Source of the DNA: Cryptosporangium aurantiacum
GTDB lineage: Bacteria; Actinomycetota; Actinomycetes; Mycobacteriales; Cryptosporangiaceae
Assembly: GCF_900143005.1 (NCBI RefSeq)
Contig: NZ_FRCS01000003.1
Location: forward strand, 1 to 64,000
Length of the DNA: 64,000 nt
Direction of reading: 5' to 3'
Below, one piece after another: positions 29,858 through 39,295 of this stretch (positions are counted from its first letter, which is position 1; each line of letters starts with the position of its first letter). A model generated the notes under the pieces. It was not told the DNA's origin. It ran no database searches and saw only the letters and a list, made by a program, of their open reading frames with translations. A program made the translations under genes and the position numbers.

Positions 29858-30760
29858 TCAGCCGGTCAGGCCGTCGATGATCGCTTCGGCGTTGAAGCGC
29901 ATCATCGCCAGATAGGTCGGGGCCTGACCGTCGGCGTCGCTGAGCGACTCGGAGTACAGCGCGATCACCCGCACCGTGACCCCGCCGGACGACGCCAGCA
30001 CCTCGGCGAGCCGCGCCGGCTGGGAGGTGTCGGCGAAGATCGCGGGTACGCGGTGGGTTGTGATCGCGGTGACCAGTGAGGCGAGGTCCGACGCGCTCGG
30101 TGACGCCAGCGTCGTCCCGCTCGGAATGATCGCGCCGACGACCTCGAGGGCATAGCGCTCGGCGAGGTAGCCGAACACGTGGTGGTTGGTGACCAGGACC
30201 CGCCTGGCGGCCGGGATCTCGGCGAACCGCTTGCGCAGCCCGGCGTCCAGCGCGCCGATCTCCTCGGCGTACGCGTCCGCGCGGTCGCGCAGCGCGTCGG
30301 CGTCCACACCGTCGACGTGGTCGACGATCTCGTCGGCGAGCAGCCGCACCGCGGTGCCCATGCGAGCCGGGTCGGTCCAGAAGTGCGGATCGGGAAGCCC
30401 GGCCGCGTCACCGTCCCGGTATTCGATCGGCTCGACGTTCGCCGCCACCTCGACCGTCGCGACGCCGGCGTCTTTTGCGGCCCGGACGTGGCGCAGTACG
30501 CCTTCCTCGAGGCCGAGGCCGTTGTAGACGACCAGATCGGCGGTCTGCAGGCCGTGCGCCTCCCGCGCGGAGATCGCGAACGAGTGCGGATCGGCGTTGG
30601 GTTTCATCAGCACGCTGACGCGAGCCTGGTCGCCGACGAGCTGCCGGACGACGTCGCCGAGGATGTTCGTCGTCACGACGATGTGGGTCCGCTCCGACGG
30701 CGTACAGGCGACGCCGCCCGCCAGCACGCAGAGCGCGAACAGTAACCGCAGGAGCTTCAT
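29858..30760 (-). CDS. aztC: Zinc ABC transporter substrate-binding protein (AztC)
   Basis: A 300-residue cluster 9 (ZnuA/TroA-like) binding protein that captures Zn outside the membrane. The N-terminus MKLLRLLFALCVLAGGVAC is a signal/lipobox with Cys19. Probable metal ligands are the His residues of NADPHSFAISA, LPDPHFWTDP and TNHHVFGYL, plus a late Asp/Glu. ATG 30760 overlaps the stop of the permease-fusion gene by ATGA, so it follows it in one operon. No His-rich loop is present, which fits AztC rather than ZnuA and the need for an AztD chaperone. Confidence 0.92.
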   Translation of the reverse strand: MKLLRLLFALCVLAGGVACTPSERTHIVVTTNILGDVVRQLVGDQARVSVLMKPNADPHSFAISAREAHGLQTADLVVYNGLGLEEGVLRHVRAAKDAGVATVEVAANVEPIEYRDGDAAGLPDPHFWTDPARMGTAVRLLADEIVDHVDGVDADALRDRADAYAEEIGALDAGLRKRFAEIPAARRVLVTNHHVFGYLAERYALEVVGAIIPSGTTLASPSASDLASLVTAITTHRVPAIFADTSQPARLAEVLASSGGVTVRVIALYSESLSDADGQAPTYLAMMRFNAEAIIDGLTG

Positions 30761-32748
30761 CGTCCGACCTCCACGGCCAGGTCCGGCTGGTCGGCGGCGC
30801 GCAGCGTACGGGCCGTCCGGAGCCCGTCGCGGTAATCGATCTCGTGGATCAGGCGGGCGCGCGGCTCGGTCAGGTACGCACGGTTGATGTCCAGCGTCAG
30901 GCTCGCGCCGGTGCTCGACGCCAGCACGGGAACCGTCCGGAGCGCCGTGCCGGTCGCCAGGTCGTAGCTGGTCAGCGCACCGGACTCGTCGAGGGCGAGC
31001 ACCGTGCTGCCGTCCGCCGGCGAGGCGGCGACCGCGAGACGGCGGCCGGTGGCCGCCACGTACCGGACCGTGGCCTCGGCCGCGTGCACCGACCAGATAC
31101 CGGACCGGTCGGCCACGGCCGCCTCATTGCTGCGGGGACGGTAGACGAATCCGTTGGGCGGGATCGGGGCACGCGGGACGGCCGTGGTCGTGGCCATGAG
31201 TCGCTCACCCTGGCGTTTGATCCGGACGATTCGGGAGTCGCAGGCGATCACCGCACCCGCGCGCAGCACCGCCCACCCGCGTGGCGCCGCGCACGGCACG
31301 TCCAGCGCACCGCTGGGCGCACCGCCGGCGTCCGTCGCGACGAGACGGCCGTCCGCCGCGACGAGGAGCTGGTCGGCATACGGGACGGCCAGTGGGGTGT
31401 CACCCGCGGAAGCGATTCTGGCCAGCTCGACGATCTCGCCAGATCCGAGCTTCCGGCGGTCGATCACGGTGACGCGCCCGTCGGCGGTGCCGATCGTCGT
31501 GTGGGCCTCGGACCCGACGATCGTCTCGATCCGCGTCGCGAACGTGATCGTTCCGACCGACCTGGCCGGCGCGCGGTAGTAGTGGACGTGATCGCCGTGG
31601 TCGACCGTCCAGACGCCCGCGTCGACGATCTCGAGTCTTCGGTCGCCGTCGGTGACGTAGACGAACCGGCCGTCCTCCACGATGCGCCGCGCGCTGAACG
31701 GCAGCTCGATCACTTTCTCGGTCTCGGTGATCAGGTCGAGCAGGCGCAAACGCCGTGAGCCGAGGCTCGCGTAGGCGATGGCCGACTGCGGTTCGGGTAA
31801 CTCCTCGGCGCCGGCGACGTAGCCGTGGGGTGTCTCGTCCGTCTTCTGCACGGGTTCGTCCGCCGACGCGCAGCCCGAGAGCGTCAGCACGACGGTCATC
31901 GCGGCGGCGGTGAGAGCAGAGCCGCGCGGCGAAGCCTCCCGGATCCGGCGCGCGCCGAGGATCAGAAAGAAGAGCAGTACCGCGACGGCGGCGATCGTGG
32001 CCCCGGCCGCGGTCGCCGCGAACCAGGAGATCCACAGGCCGATCACGGTGGCGACCGTGCCGATCCCGAACGCGGTGAGCATGACGACGGGAAGCCGCCG
32101 GGCCACGAGCATCGCCGCCGCAGAAGGGGCGATGAGCATGCCGAACGCGAGCAGCGTGCCGACGACGCTGAAGGCGACCGCCATCGTGATCGTGAGCAGT
32201 GTCAGCATCACGGCGTTGGTGACGTCGGGCCGCAGGCCGAGCGTCCTGGCCTTGCGCGCGTCGAACGTCAGGGCCAGGAACGGCCGGTAGCAGACCGCGG
32301 TGACCCCCGCGACGACGAGGGCCGCGGCCGCCAGCAACAGCAGGTCGGGTGACCGGATCGCCAGCACGTCGCCGAACAGGAACGCGGTGAGGTCGGTCGC
32401 GAACGACCGCGAGTGCGAGACGACGATGACGCCGATCGAGAGCAGCCCGACGAACAGCAGCCCGATGCTCGTGTCACGCCCGAACTCGCGGCTGTGCCGC
32501 AGGGCGTTGACGCCGAGCGCCATCGCGAACGCGCTCGTGGCGGCGCCGACGACGAGGCTGCCACCGAGGATCGACGCGACCGCGACACCGGGCAGCATGC
32601 CGTGGCTCATCGCCTCGCCCAGGAACGTCATCCCGCGGGCGATCACCCACACGCCGACGAGCGCACAGACGGCCGCCAGCAGCACGCCGCCGAGCAGGGC
32701 GCGGATGACGAACGGCACCGTGAACGGCTCGACCAGGGCTGTCAGCAT
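30757..32748 (-). CDS. aztB: Zinc ABC permease (AztB) fused to an AztD-like lipoprotein domain
   Basis: One 663-residue frame. Residues 1-270 are an AztB/ZnuB permease (MLTALVEPFTVPFVIRALLG, GEAMSHGMLPG, seven to nine hydrophobic segments). Without a stop, residues 271-293 form a basic stretch, hydrophobic helix and lipobox LTLSGC (Cys293). Residues 294-663 are an AztD-like beta-propeller with the metal-binding-looking DHGDHVHYY. ATG 32748 lies just behind TATAGT, suggesting a leaderless transcript; ATG 32778 is an alternative. An internal ATG at 31899 could start the second part separately, but its signal sequence would be very short. So either a true fusion or two genes lacking a stop between them. 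Confidence 0.85.
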   Translation of the reverse strand: MLTALVEPFTVPFVIRALLGGVLLAAVCALVGVWVIARGMTFLGEAMSHGMLPGVAVASILGGSLVVGAATSAFAMALGVNALRHSREFGRDTSIGLLFVGLLSIGVIVVSHSRSFATDLTAFLFGDVLAIRSPDLLLLAAAALVVAGVTAVCYRPFLALTFDARKARTLGLRPDVTNAVMLTLLTITMAVAFSVVGTLLAFGMLIAPSAAAMLVARRLPVVMLTAFGIGTVATVIGLWISWFAATAAGATIAAVAVLLFFLILGARRIREASPRGSALTAAAMTVVLTLSGCASADEPVQKTDETPHGYVAGAEELPEPQSAIAYASLGSRRLRLLDLITETEKVIELPFSARRIVEDGRFVYVTDGDRRLEIVDAGVWTVDHGDHVHYYRAPARSVGTITFATRIETIVGSEAHTTIGTADGRVTVIDRRKLGSGEIVELARIASAGDTPLAVPYADQLLVAADGRLVATDAGGAPSGALDVPCAAPRGWAVLRAGAVIACDSRIVRIKRQGERLMATTTAVPRAPIPPNGFVYRPRSNEAAVADRSGIWSVHAAEATVRYVAATGRRLAVAASPADGSTVLALDESGALTSYDLATGTALRTVPVLASSTGASLTLDINRAYLTEPRARLIHEIDYRDGLRTARTLRAADQPDLAVEVGR

Positions 32749-32766
32749 GAGGGCCACTATACTGAA

Positions 32767-32785
32767 GATGAAATTCATTGTCGTT
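32767..32785. promoter_or_regulatory. Zur-type box between aztA and aztB
   Basis: On the minus strand AACGACAATGAATTTCATC matches the aztD box (AATGACAATCTTTTTCATT) at 14 of 19 bases. Near-overlapping -10 elements flank it: TATACT on the plus strand (32758) and TATAGT on the minus strand. One bound regulator would shut both directions. Confidence 0.7.
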
Positions 32786-32790
32786 AAGGG

Positions 32791-33420
32791 GTGAAGCTCG
32801 TGGTCGTCGTCGCCGCGGAACGTGTGACGTTCCGCTACGCAGACGTTCCGGTTCTGCGCGCGGTGGACCTGCGGGTCGAGCCGGCCTCCGTCACGGTCGT
32901 GACCGGCACGAACGGGTCCGGCAAGAGCACGCTCCTCCACCTGCTGGCCGGCCTCGCGACGCCGGACGAAGGCCACATCCGACGCCGTGCGGGCGCGCGC
33001 GTCGCGTTGTTGCCGCAGCGGACCAGCGACATCGACGCGCTACCGCTGACGGTTCTCGACAGCGTCCGGATCGGACGGTTCACACCCGGCCGGCTGCTAC
33101 GGCGCCTGACCCGGACCGACCACGCGGCGGTGGCGTCGGCGATGGAGCAGCTCGGCATCGCCCACCTGGCCCGGCGGCGGCTCCGCGAGCTGTCCGGCGG
33201 TCAGCGGCAGCGCACGCTGCTGGCCCAGACGCTCGTCCAGGACGCCGACGTCTACCTGCTGGACGAGCCCACCGCAGCGCTCGACGTCCGGAGCAGGCAG
33301 CGCGTCCACGAGTTGCTCGTCGAACGGAGCCGGGCCGGCGCAGCGGTCGTCCTGGCCAGCCACGACCAGGCCGAGGTGTCGCTCGCCGACCGCAGCCTCG
33401 ATCTCCCGGCCCACGCCTGA
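32791..33420 (+). CDS. aztA: Zinc ABC transporter ATPase (AztA)
   Basis: A 209-residue ABC ATPase. Walker A GTNGSGKST, Q-loop LLPQRTSDID, signature LSGGQRQR, Walker B DVYLLDEPTAALD and the H-loop SHDQAEVS are all present. GTG 32791 lies six bases after the Zur-like box; a second in-frame GTG at 32800 is possible. It is divergent from the permease-chaperone-binding protein operon and powers it. Slightly shorter than usual ATPases, typical of AztA. Confidence 0.92.
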   Translation: MKLVVVVAAERVTFRYADVPVLRAVDLRVEPASVTVVTGTNGSGKSTLLHLLAGLATPDEGHIRRRAGARVALLPQRTSDIDALPLTVLDSVRIGRFTPGRLLRRLTRTDHAAVASAMEQLGIAHLARRRLRELSGGQRQRTLLAQTLVQDADVYLLDEPTAALDVRSRQRVHELLVERSRAGAAVVLASHDQAEVSLADRSLDLPAHA

Positions 33421-33450
33421 CGGTTGTCGGCGCCGTGCAGACTCGCCCGC

Positions 33451-34452
33451 ATGACGACGTACCGCGAGGTGGCCGCGACCCTGATCGCGCTGGGCATGCT
33501 GTCCCCCGCGACCGCCGAGGAGGTCCTGGCCTACCAGAGCGGTCCGATCGACGACCCGGACGAGGTCCTCTGGGCTTTCGAGGAGTTCCGGGTGGCGTTC
33601 CATCTCGACGCGGAGCAGAAAGCCGGCAGCGGTATCGAGGCGCACGAGCGGGGTTACCGCGACTGGCTCGAGTACGTCGCCGGAACCACCCGGGGCGCGG
33701 TCGTGATCGAGGACGTCGTGCTGATCCGGCCGGATCCCGGCTACGCGTTCCTGCACTTCCGGACGAACGGCCGGACCTGTTGGTGGAACATCGAGGCCGA
33801 GTTCCTCGATTCGGCGTATCTCGACGCGATGCCGCTGCCGAACATCTCCGACTACGAGCCCGGGGGCGACGATCCGCGTCAGTTCGCCGAGATCTACCGC
33901 GACGGCGCGAGCACCGGCTACCACGTGCTGGTCAGCGACGAACAGCAGCGCGCGCTCGCGCGGACCTACGACCTCGAGCTACGAGGGCGGATCGCCCAGC
34001 CCGAGCCGGCACCCCGGAAGTCGGTCGACGCGTGGCTGGCCGAGGACTCTCCCGCTGCGCGCGCGGAGCTGCCGCCACCGGGTGAGGTCGACGCGCTCGA
34101 GCGGCTGATCCTCGACCGGTTCCCGGACCAGGACGCGTACCGGGCCGCCGAGGACACGCCGTTCGTGAACGCGGCGGCCCGCTACCTCGGCGAGGAGTTC
34201 CTCCGGTCGGCGCCGAGCCACTGGACCACCGACCTGCACCCGCGGTGGTTCACGGTCGCTCTCGACGACGTCCCGCGCGAGTTCCAGCCCGACGGATGTC
34301 CGTTCCGCGACCTCTGGTGGCTCGTGGACGATCGGCGGCCCGGAACGCTGCGCGCCGAAGTCACCCGGTTCCGGCAGTACTACGACCGGTATCTGCGCGT
34401 TGTCGCCGAACTCGACCGCCGTCTCGCCGGCCGCGACGGAGAGGACGACTAG
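33451..34452 (+). CDS. Conserved hypothetical protein, unknown function
   Basis: A 333-residue soluble acidic protein. ATG 33451 starts MTTYREVAATLIALGM; the frame is open from 33424 (TTG) but that extension is unlikely. There is no signal sequence or membrane segment. Features seen are an N-terminal helical start, a central aromatic/beta region (AFLHFRTNGRTCWWNIEAEF), a Pro-rich linker (QPEPAPRKSVDAW) and a C-terminal part with APSHWTTDLHPRWFTVAL and CPFRDLWWLVDDRRPG. I do not recognise a family. It follows aztA by 31 bases on the same strand and might be co-transcribed. Confidence 0.75.
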   Translation: MTTYREVAATLIALGMLSPATAEEVLAYQSGPIDDPDEVLWAFEEFRVAFHLDAEQKAGSGIEAHERGYRDWLEYVAGTTRGAVVIEDVVLIRPDPGYAFLHFRTNGRTCWWNIEAEFLDSAYLDAMPLPNISDYEPGGDDPRQFAEIYRDGASTGYHVLVSDEQQRALARTYDLELRGRIAQPEPAPRKSVDAWLAEDSPAARAELPPPGEVDALERLILDRFPDQDAYRAAEDTPFVNAAARYLGEEFLRSAPSHWTTDLHPRWFTVALDDVPREFQPDGCPFRDLWWLVDDRRPGTLRAEVTRFRQYYDRYLRVVAELDRRLAGRDGEDD

Positions 34453-34462
34453 CCGTCGCGGG

Positions 34463-36130
34463 TCAGGAGGGCGCGCTCTTTCTGGCCTGCTCGGCGGCCC
34501 AGCGGTAGTCGGCCTTCCCGGACGGCGACCGAGCGATCTCCGGGACGCGGATCACGGTTTTCGGCAGCTTGTAGCGGGCGATGTGCTGGGCGGCCTCGGC
34601 GAGCAGGTCGTCGTCGGTCGCCTCGACGTCCGGGTTCAGCTCCACGATCGCGACGACCTCGCTGCCCCACCGCTCCGACGGGCGGCCGGCGACGATCACG
34701 TCGCGGACGGCGGAGTGGGCGAGCATCGCGCGTTCGACCTCCTCGGCGAAGACCTTCTCGCCGCCGGTGTTGATCGTGGCGCTGTCCCGGCCGAGCAGCC
34801 GGATGCGTCCGTCGTCCAGAATCTCGACCCGATCGCCCGGCAGTGACCACCGCACGCCGCCGACGACGGGGAACGTCCGGGCGGACTTGTCCGGATCCCC
34901 GAGGTAACCCAGCGGGATCCGTCCCCGCCGGGCCAGCCAGCCCTGCCCCTCCCCCGGCTCCAGGACACGGGAGTAGGTGTCGTCGATGACCGCTGTCTCC
35001 TGGTGCGGTTCGAACAGCCCGGCCTCGATCATCGCCCCGCTGGCCGAGAGCGCCCCCATCTGGATGCCGGTCTCCGACGATCCGGCGGCGTCCAGCAGAA
35101 GGAGGTTGGGCAGCACGCGCAGCACCCGTTCCCGCATCCCCGGGGAGAGCGGTGCGCCTCCGTTGGAGATCGCCGCGAGACCGGAGAGGTCGTACGGCTC
35201 GCCGGCCTCGATCGCGCGCTCGATCTCCTCGACGAGCGGGAGCACCACCGCGTCGCCGAGCACCGGGATCGAGTTGACGCCCTCGCTGACGATCAGGCGC
35301 AACGCCTGTGCGGCGTCGAAATGATGCACGTCGTCCAGCAGGATCACGGTTCCACCGTTGGTGAACACGTAGAACGCGCTCCACTGCGCGGCCCCGTGGA
35401 TGAACGGCGGGATCATCAGCAGCCGCTGGCCGCCGGGGTTCGCGGTGGCCGCCGCGGCGATCTCCTCGTAGGAGGCGAACGGCTCGGGGGTGCCGAACGG
35501 GGTGCCGCCCATCGCGGCCACGTAGATGTCGTCCTGCCGCCAGAGGACGCCCTTCGGCATCCCGGTCGTTCCTCCGGTGTAGAGGATGAGCAGGTCGTCG
35601 CCGGTGGGCGCCGGCATACCGCCCGGCGGGGGTGGGGTGCTGACGATCGACTCGTACGCGACGGCGCCGTCGAGGAGGTCGTTGCCGCTCTCGTCGGCGA
35701 CCTGGATCAGGACCTCCAGATCGGGTAACCGGTCGCGGATCTCCTGGAGGCAGGGCGCGAACTCCGCGTGGTAGACCAGCACCCGGGCACGCGCGTCCCG
35801 GAGGAGGTACAGCAGCTCCTCGGCGACGTAGCGGTAGTTGACGTTGAACGGCGCCAGGCGGGCACGGAAGCTCCCGACCATCGCTTCGACGTACTCGGGG
35901 CAGTTCCGCAGGTAGAGGCCCACCTGGTCCTGACCTGACTCGTGGCCGCGGAGTTCCGCGCGCTCCCGCCGCGCACCGAGCCCCAGGCCGGCCAGGTAGT
36001 GGGCGACGCCGTCCGCCCGCTCGTCCACGGCACGGTAGGTGAGCCGGCGATCGCGCCAGATCAGCGCCTCGGTGTCCGGAACGGAGTCGGCGGCCGTGCG
36101 GAAGACCTGCGACAGGTTGAAGCTGATCAC
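34463..36130 (-). CDS. Acyl-CoA synthetase (AMP-forming), FadD-like
   Basis: A 555-residue ANL-superfamily ligase. GTG 36130 (MISFNLSQVFRTAADSVPD) is preceded by AGGAG; the frame runs to 36199 without better starts. The P-loop is LLILYTGGTTGMPKGVLW, with the A5-type motif LLLLDAAGSSETG, the hinge/adenylate region SLPGDRVEILDDGRIRLLGRDS and the terminal catalytic Lys in GKADYRWA. It activates a carboxylic acid to acyl-AMP and then acyl-CoA. Long-chain or ring acids are typical of this clade in actinobacteria. Stands alone here. Confidence 0.9.
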   Translation of the reverse strand: MISFNLSQVFRTAADSVPDTEALIWRDRRLTYRAVDERADGVAHYLAGLGLGARRERAELRGHESGQDQVGLYLRNCPEYVEAMVGSFRARLAPFNVNYRYVAEELLYLLRDARARVLVYHAEFAPCLQEIRDRLPDLEVLIQVADESGNDLLDGAVAYESIVSTPPPPGGMPAPTGDDLLILYTGGTTGMPKGVLWRQDDIYVAAMGGTPFGTPEPFASYEEIAAAATANPGGQRLLMIPPFIHGAAQWSAFYVFTNGGTVILLDDVHHFDAAQALRLIVSEGVNSIPVLGDAVVLPLVEEIERAIEAGEPYDLSGLAAISNGGAPLSPGMRERVLRVLPNLLLLDAAGSSETGIQMGALSASGAMIEAGLFEPHQETAVIDDTYSRVLEPGEGQGWLARRGRIPLGYLGDPDKSARTFPVVGGVRWSLPGDRVEILDDGRIRLLGRDSATINTGGEKVFAEEVERAMLAHSAVRDVIVAGRPSERWGSEVVAIVELNPDVEATDDDLLAEAAQHIARYKLPKTVIRVPEIARSPSGKADYRWAAEQARKSAPS

Positions 36131-36254
36131 GGCGTCTCCTACGAAGGTCAGACGTACCGAGTCAGAGCAGGGGTGTTGTTGGCAAACGGAAACCTTCACG
36201 CAACGGCGTGATCATAAACGGACTGTGAGCGTCAGCAGGTGGGTTCTGCGAGGT

Positions 36255-38087
36255 CTAGCTCGCCAGGACCCCCAGGATCTGCTCCCCGTACCGGTCCCGC
36301 TTCGTCTCGCCGACGCCGCTTATCGTGTCCAATTCGGCCAGCGTCGTCGGCATGTCGGTGGCGATCTGCCGCAGCGTCTTGTCGTGGAAGATCACGTAGG
36401 GCGGCACGCTCTGCTCCTTGGCCGCCGCCGCGCGCCACGCCCGCAGCCGCTCGAAGACGGTCTCCGCCTCGGGGCTCAGGTCGGCCACGAGCTGCTTCTT
36501 CGCCCCGCCGGACCGTGACGCCGAACGTTTTGTCCTCTCGGGCTCGCGCCGCATCATCACCGCGCGCTCCCGGCTGAGCACCGGGCCGCTCTTGTCGGTC
36601 AGCGCGAGCACGCCGTATTCACCCTCGACCGCGAGGAGCCCCTGGGCCAGAAGCTGGCGGACGACGCCGCGCCACTGGGGTTCGCTCAGATCCTCACCGA
36701 TACCGAAGACCGACAGCTCGTCGTGGCGGAAGCGGGTGACCTTCTCCGTGCGGCGCCCGAGGAGGATGTCGATGGCCTGACCGGCGCCGAACTTCTGCCC
36801 GCGCTCACGGTCGAGCCGCACCACGGTCGAGAGCAGCTTCTGGGCCGGGACCGTCCCGTCCCACGACTCCGGCGGTTCCAGGCACGTGTCGCAGTTGCCG
36901 CACGCCCCGCCCTCCTGGCCGAAGTACTGCAGCAGCTGGGAGCGGCGGCACTCGACGGTCTCGCAGAGCGCCAGCATCGCGTCGAGGTGGGTCGCCAGCA
37001 TCCGCCGGTGGGCCAGGTCGCCGTCCGAGCCGTCGATCATCTTCCGCTGCTGGACAACGTCCTGCAGCCCGTACGCGAGCCACGCGGTCGACGGCAGCCC
37101 GTCCCGCCCGGCGCGGCCGGTCTCCTGGTAGTACCCCTCGACGGATTTCGGTAGGTCGAGGTGGGCGACGAACCGGACGTCGGGCTTGTCGATGCCCATG
37201 CCGAACGCGATCGTCGCGACCATCACCAGCCCGTCCTCGCGGAGGAACCGGGACTGGTTGGCCGCGCGGGTGCGGGAGTCGAGGCCCGCGTGGTACGGCA
37301 GCGCGGGAATGCCCTGGGAGACGAGGAAGTCCGCGACCTTCTCCACCGACGCCCGGGACAGGCAGTAGACGATGCCGGCCTCACCGGGGTGCTCGGTGCG
37401 CAGCAGCTCCAGCAGTTGCTTGCGCGGCTCGGCCTTGGGCGCGATGCGGTAGCGGATGTTCGGCCGGTCGAAGCTCGCGACGAAGTGCGGGGCGTCGTCG
37501 AGCTTCAGGCGCGTCGCGATGTCGGCGCGCGTCCGCGACGTCGCGGTCGCGGTCAGCGCGATCCGCGGCACGTCGGGCCACCGCTCGTGCAGCATCGACA
37601 ACGCCAGGTAGTCGGGCCGGAAGTCGTGGCCCCACTGGGAGACGCAGTGCGCCTCGTCGATCGCGAACAGCGAGATCCGGCCGCGCTCCAGCAGCCGCAT
37701 CGTCGACGACGTGCCGCCGGCCAACGCCTCCGGCGCGAGGTAGAGCAGGTCGAGCTCGCCGGTGAGGAACGCCTTCTCGACCGCGCGACGGTCTTCGAGT
37801 TGCTGGCTCGAGTTGAGGAAGCCCGCCCGCACACCGAGCGCGGTCAACGCGTCGACCTGGTCCTGCATCAGCGCGATCAGCGGTGAGATCACGACGCCGA
37901 CGCCGTCGCGCACCAGCGCGGGGATCTGGTAGCAGAGCGACTTGCCACCGCCGGTCGGCATCAGCACCAGCGCGTCGCCGCCGCCGATCACGTGCTCGAT
38001 GATCTTCTGCTGTTCGCCGCGGAACGCGTCGTAACCGAAGACTCGGCGAAGTACGTCCACTGCGTTCGTCGGCACATCCACGGGCAC
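36255..38087 (-). CDS. recQ: ATP-dependent DNA helicase RecQ
   Basis: A 610-residue 3'-5' helicase for recombination and repair. Motif I is [14 protein letters not shown] is [19 protein letters not shown] (DEAH), with [17 protein letters not shown] and [10 protein letters not shown] as helicase domain motifs. The zinc subdomain reads [10 protein letters not shown], and the winged-helix domain and the C-terminal HRDC-like domain (about the last 80 residues) follow. GTG 38087 is five bases after the acyl-CoA dehydrogenase stop; TTG 38111 would overlap that gene. The C-terminus ends [21 protein letters not shown], a helix-hairpin-type end. Confidence 0.92.
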   Translation of the reverse strand: MPVDVPTNAVDVLRRVFGYDAFRGEQQKIIEHVIGGGDALVLMPTGGGKSLCYQIPALVRDGVGVVISPLIALMQDQVDALTALGVRAGFLNSSQQLEDRRAVEKAFLTGELDLLYLAPEALAGGTSSTMRLLERGRISLFAIDEAHCVSQWGHDFRPDYLALSMLHERWPDVPRIALTATATSRTRADIATRLKLDDAPHFVASFDRPNIRYRIAPKAEPRKQLLELLRTEHPGEAGIVYCLSRASVEKVADFLVSQGIPALPYHAGLDSRTRAANQSRFLREDGLVMVATIAFGMGIDKPDVRFVAHLDLPKSVEGYYQETGRAGRDGLPSTAWLAYGLQDVVQQRKMIDGSDGDLAHRRMLATHLDAMLALCETVECRRSQLLQYFGQEGGACGNCDTCLEPPESWDGTVPAQKLLSTVVRLDRERGQKFGAGQAIDILLGRRTEKVTRFRHDELSVFGIGEDLSEPQWRGVVRQLLAQGLLAVEGEYGVLALTDKSGPVLSRERAVMMRREPERTKRSASRSGGAKKQLVADLSPEAETVFERLRAWRAAAAKEQSVPPYVIFHDKTLRQIATDMPTTLAELDTISGVGETKRDRYGEQILGVLAS

Positions 38088-38091
38088 GATC

Positions 38092-39270
38092 CTAGGAGCT
38101 TCCACCGACAAGACCGGTGGCTCGCTTCACGAGCTGGCCCACGATGACGTTGCGCTGGATCTCGTTCGTCCCCTCGCCGACGATCATCAGCGGCGCGTCC
38201 CGGAAGTACCGCTCGACGTCGAACTCGGTCGAATAGCCGTACCCGCCGTGGATCCGCACCGCGTTCAGCGCGACGGTCATCGCGGTCTCCGACGCGAACA
38301 GCTTCGCCATCCCGGCTTCCATGTCGACGCGACGCCCGGCGTCGTACTCGCGCGCCGCGTACAGCGTGAGCTGACGGGCGGCCTCCAGCCCGGTCGCCAT
38401 GTCGGCGAGGTAGTTGCCGATCGACTGGTGCTTCCAGATCGGCTGACCGAACGACTCCCGCTCCTGGGCGTAGGCCAGCGCGTCGTCGAACGCGGCGCGA
38501 CCGACACCGAGGGCGCGCGCCGCGACCTGGAGCCTGCCGGTCTCCAGCCCTTTCATCATCTGGGCGAAGCCACGCCCGGGGACACCGCCGAGGAGGTGGT
38601 CCACCGGCACCCGGCAGTCGTCGAAGCGCAGCTCGCAGCTCTCGACGCCCTTGTACCCGAGCTTGGGCAGGTCACGGGACACCTCCAGGCCGGGCCCCGG
38701 TTCGACGAGCAGCACGCTGATCCCGCGGGAGCGCGGCTGCGCGTCCGGGTCGGTCTTGCACAGCAGCGCGGTGAGGCCCGCCCGCCTGGCGTTCGTGATC
38801 CAGGTCTTGGAGCCGTTCACGCGGTACTCGCCGTCCACCTCGCGTGCGGTGGTGCGCAGCGCCTGGAGGTCGGAACCGCCGCCGGGCTCGGTGAGCGCCA
38901 TCGTCGCCCGGACCTCGCCGGTCGCGAGCCGGGGAAGCCAGGCCGCCTTCTGGGCGTCGGTGCCGAACCGCGTGAGGAGCGTGACGACGACGGTGTGACC
39001 GCCCATCGCACCGGCCAGGCTCATCCAGCCGCGCGCGAGCTCCTCGGTGACCAGGACATAACACTGCATGCTGACGTCGACGCCGCCGTACTCCTCCGGG
39101 ACCGCCAGGCCGTAGATGCCCAGCTCCTTCATCGACTCGATGAGGGCCTCGGGGTAGGTGTTCGTGTGCTCCAGCTCGCGGACGACGGGTTTGACCTGCT
39201 GGTCGACGAAGTCCGCGACGGTACGCACGATGTCCCGCTCGTCGGCATCCAGTGCATCCAGGTAGCCCAT
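38092..39270 (-). CDS. Acyl-CoA dehydrogenase
   Basis: A 392-residue flavoprotein of the medium/short-chain ACAD type. ATG 39270 ([15 protein letters not shown]). The FAD/substrate signature [20 protein letters not shown] is typical; [17 protein letters not shown] and the late [26 protein letters not shown] region complete the fold. The catalytic base is probably the Glu of [10 protein letters not shown]. It is divergent from a MaoC-like dehydratase gene with only 25 bases between the start codons. Both probably act on the same acyl-CoA or acid, under the GntR regulator encoded beyond. Confidence 0.92.
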   Translation of the reverse strand: MGYLDALDADERDIVRTVADFVDQQVKPVVRELEHTNTYPEALIESMKELGIYGLAVPEEYGGVDVSMQCYVLVTEELARGWMSLAGAMGGHTVVVTLLTRFGTDAQKAAWLPRLATGEVRATMALTEPGGGSDLQALRTTAREVDGEYRVNGSKTWITNARRAGLTALLCKTDPDAQPRSRGISVLLVEPGPGLEVSRDLPKLGYKGVESCELRFDDCRVPVDHLLGGVPGRGFAQMMKGLETGRLQVAARALGVGRAAFDDALAYAQERESFGQPIWKHQSIGNYLADMATGLEAARQLTLYAAREYDAGRRVDMEAGMAKLFASETAMTVALNAVRIHGGYGYSTEFDVERYFRDAPLMIVGEGTNEIQRNVIVGQLVKRATGLVGGSS

Positions 39271-39295
39271 GGAAAATATTCTATAGAGTTGAGCC
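39271..39295. promoter_or_regulatory. Divergent leaderless promoter with shared palindromic -10
   Basis: The 25 bases between two ATG codons hold the palindrome TCTATAGA (39280-39287). On each strand TATAGA ends eight or nine bases before its ATG, the spacing expected for leaderless transcription. Confidence 0.55.

Noticed and set aside
38248-39295. Plus-strand reading frame opposite the acyl-CoA dehydrogenase
   Set aside because: Antisense extension of the GntR frame; the real GntR gene starts at 40150.
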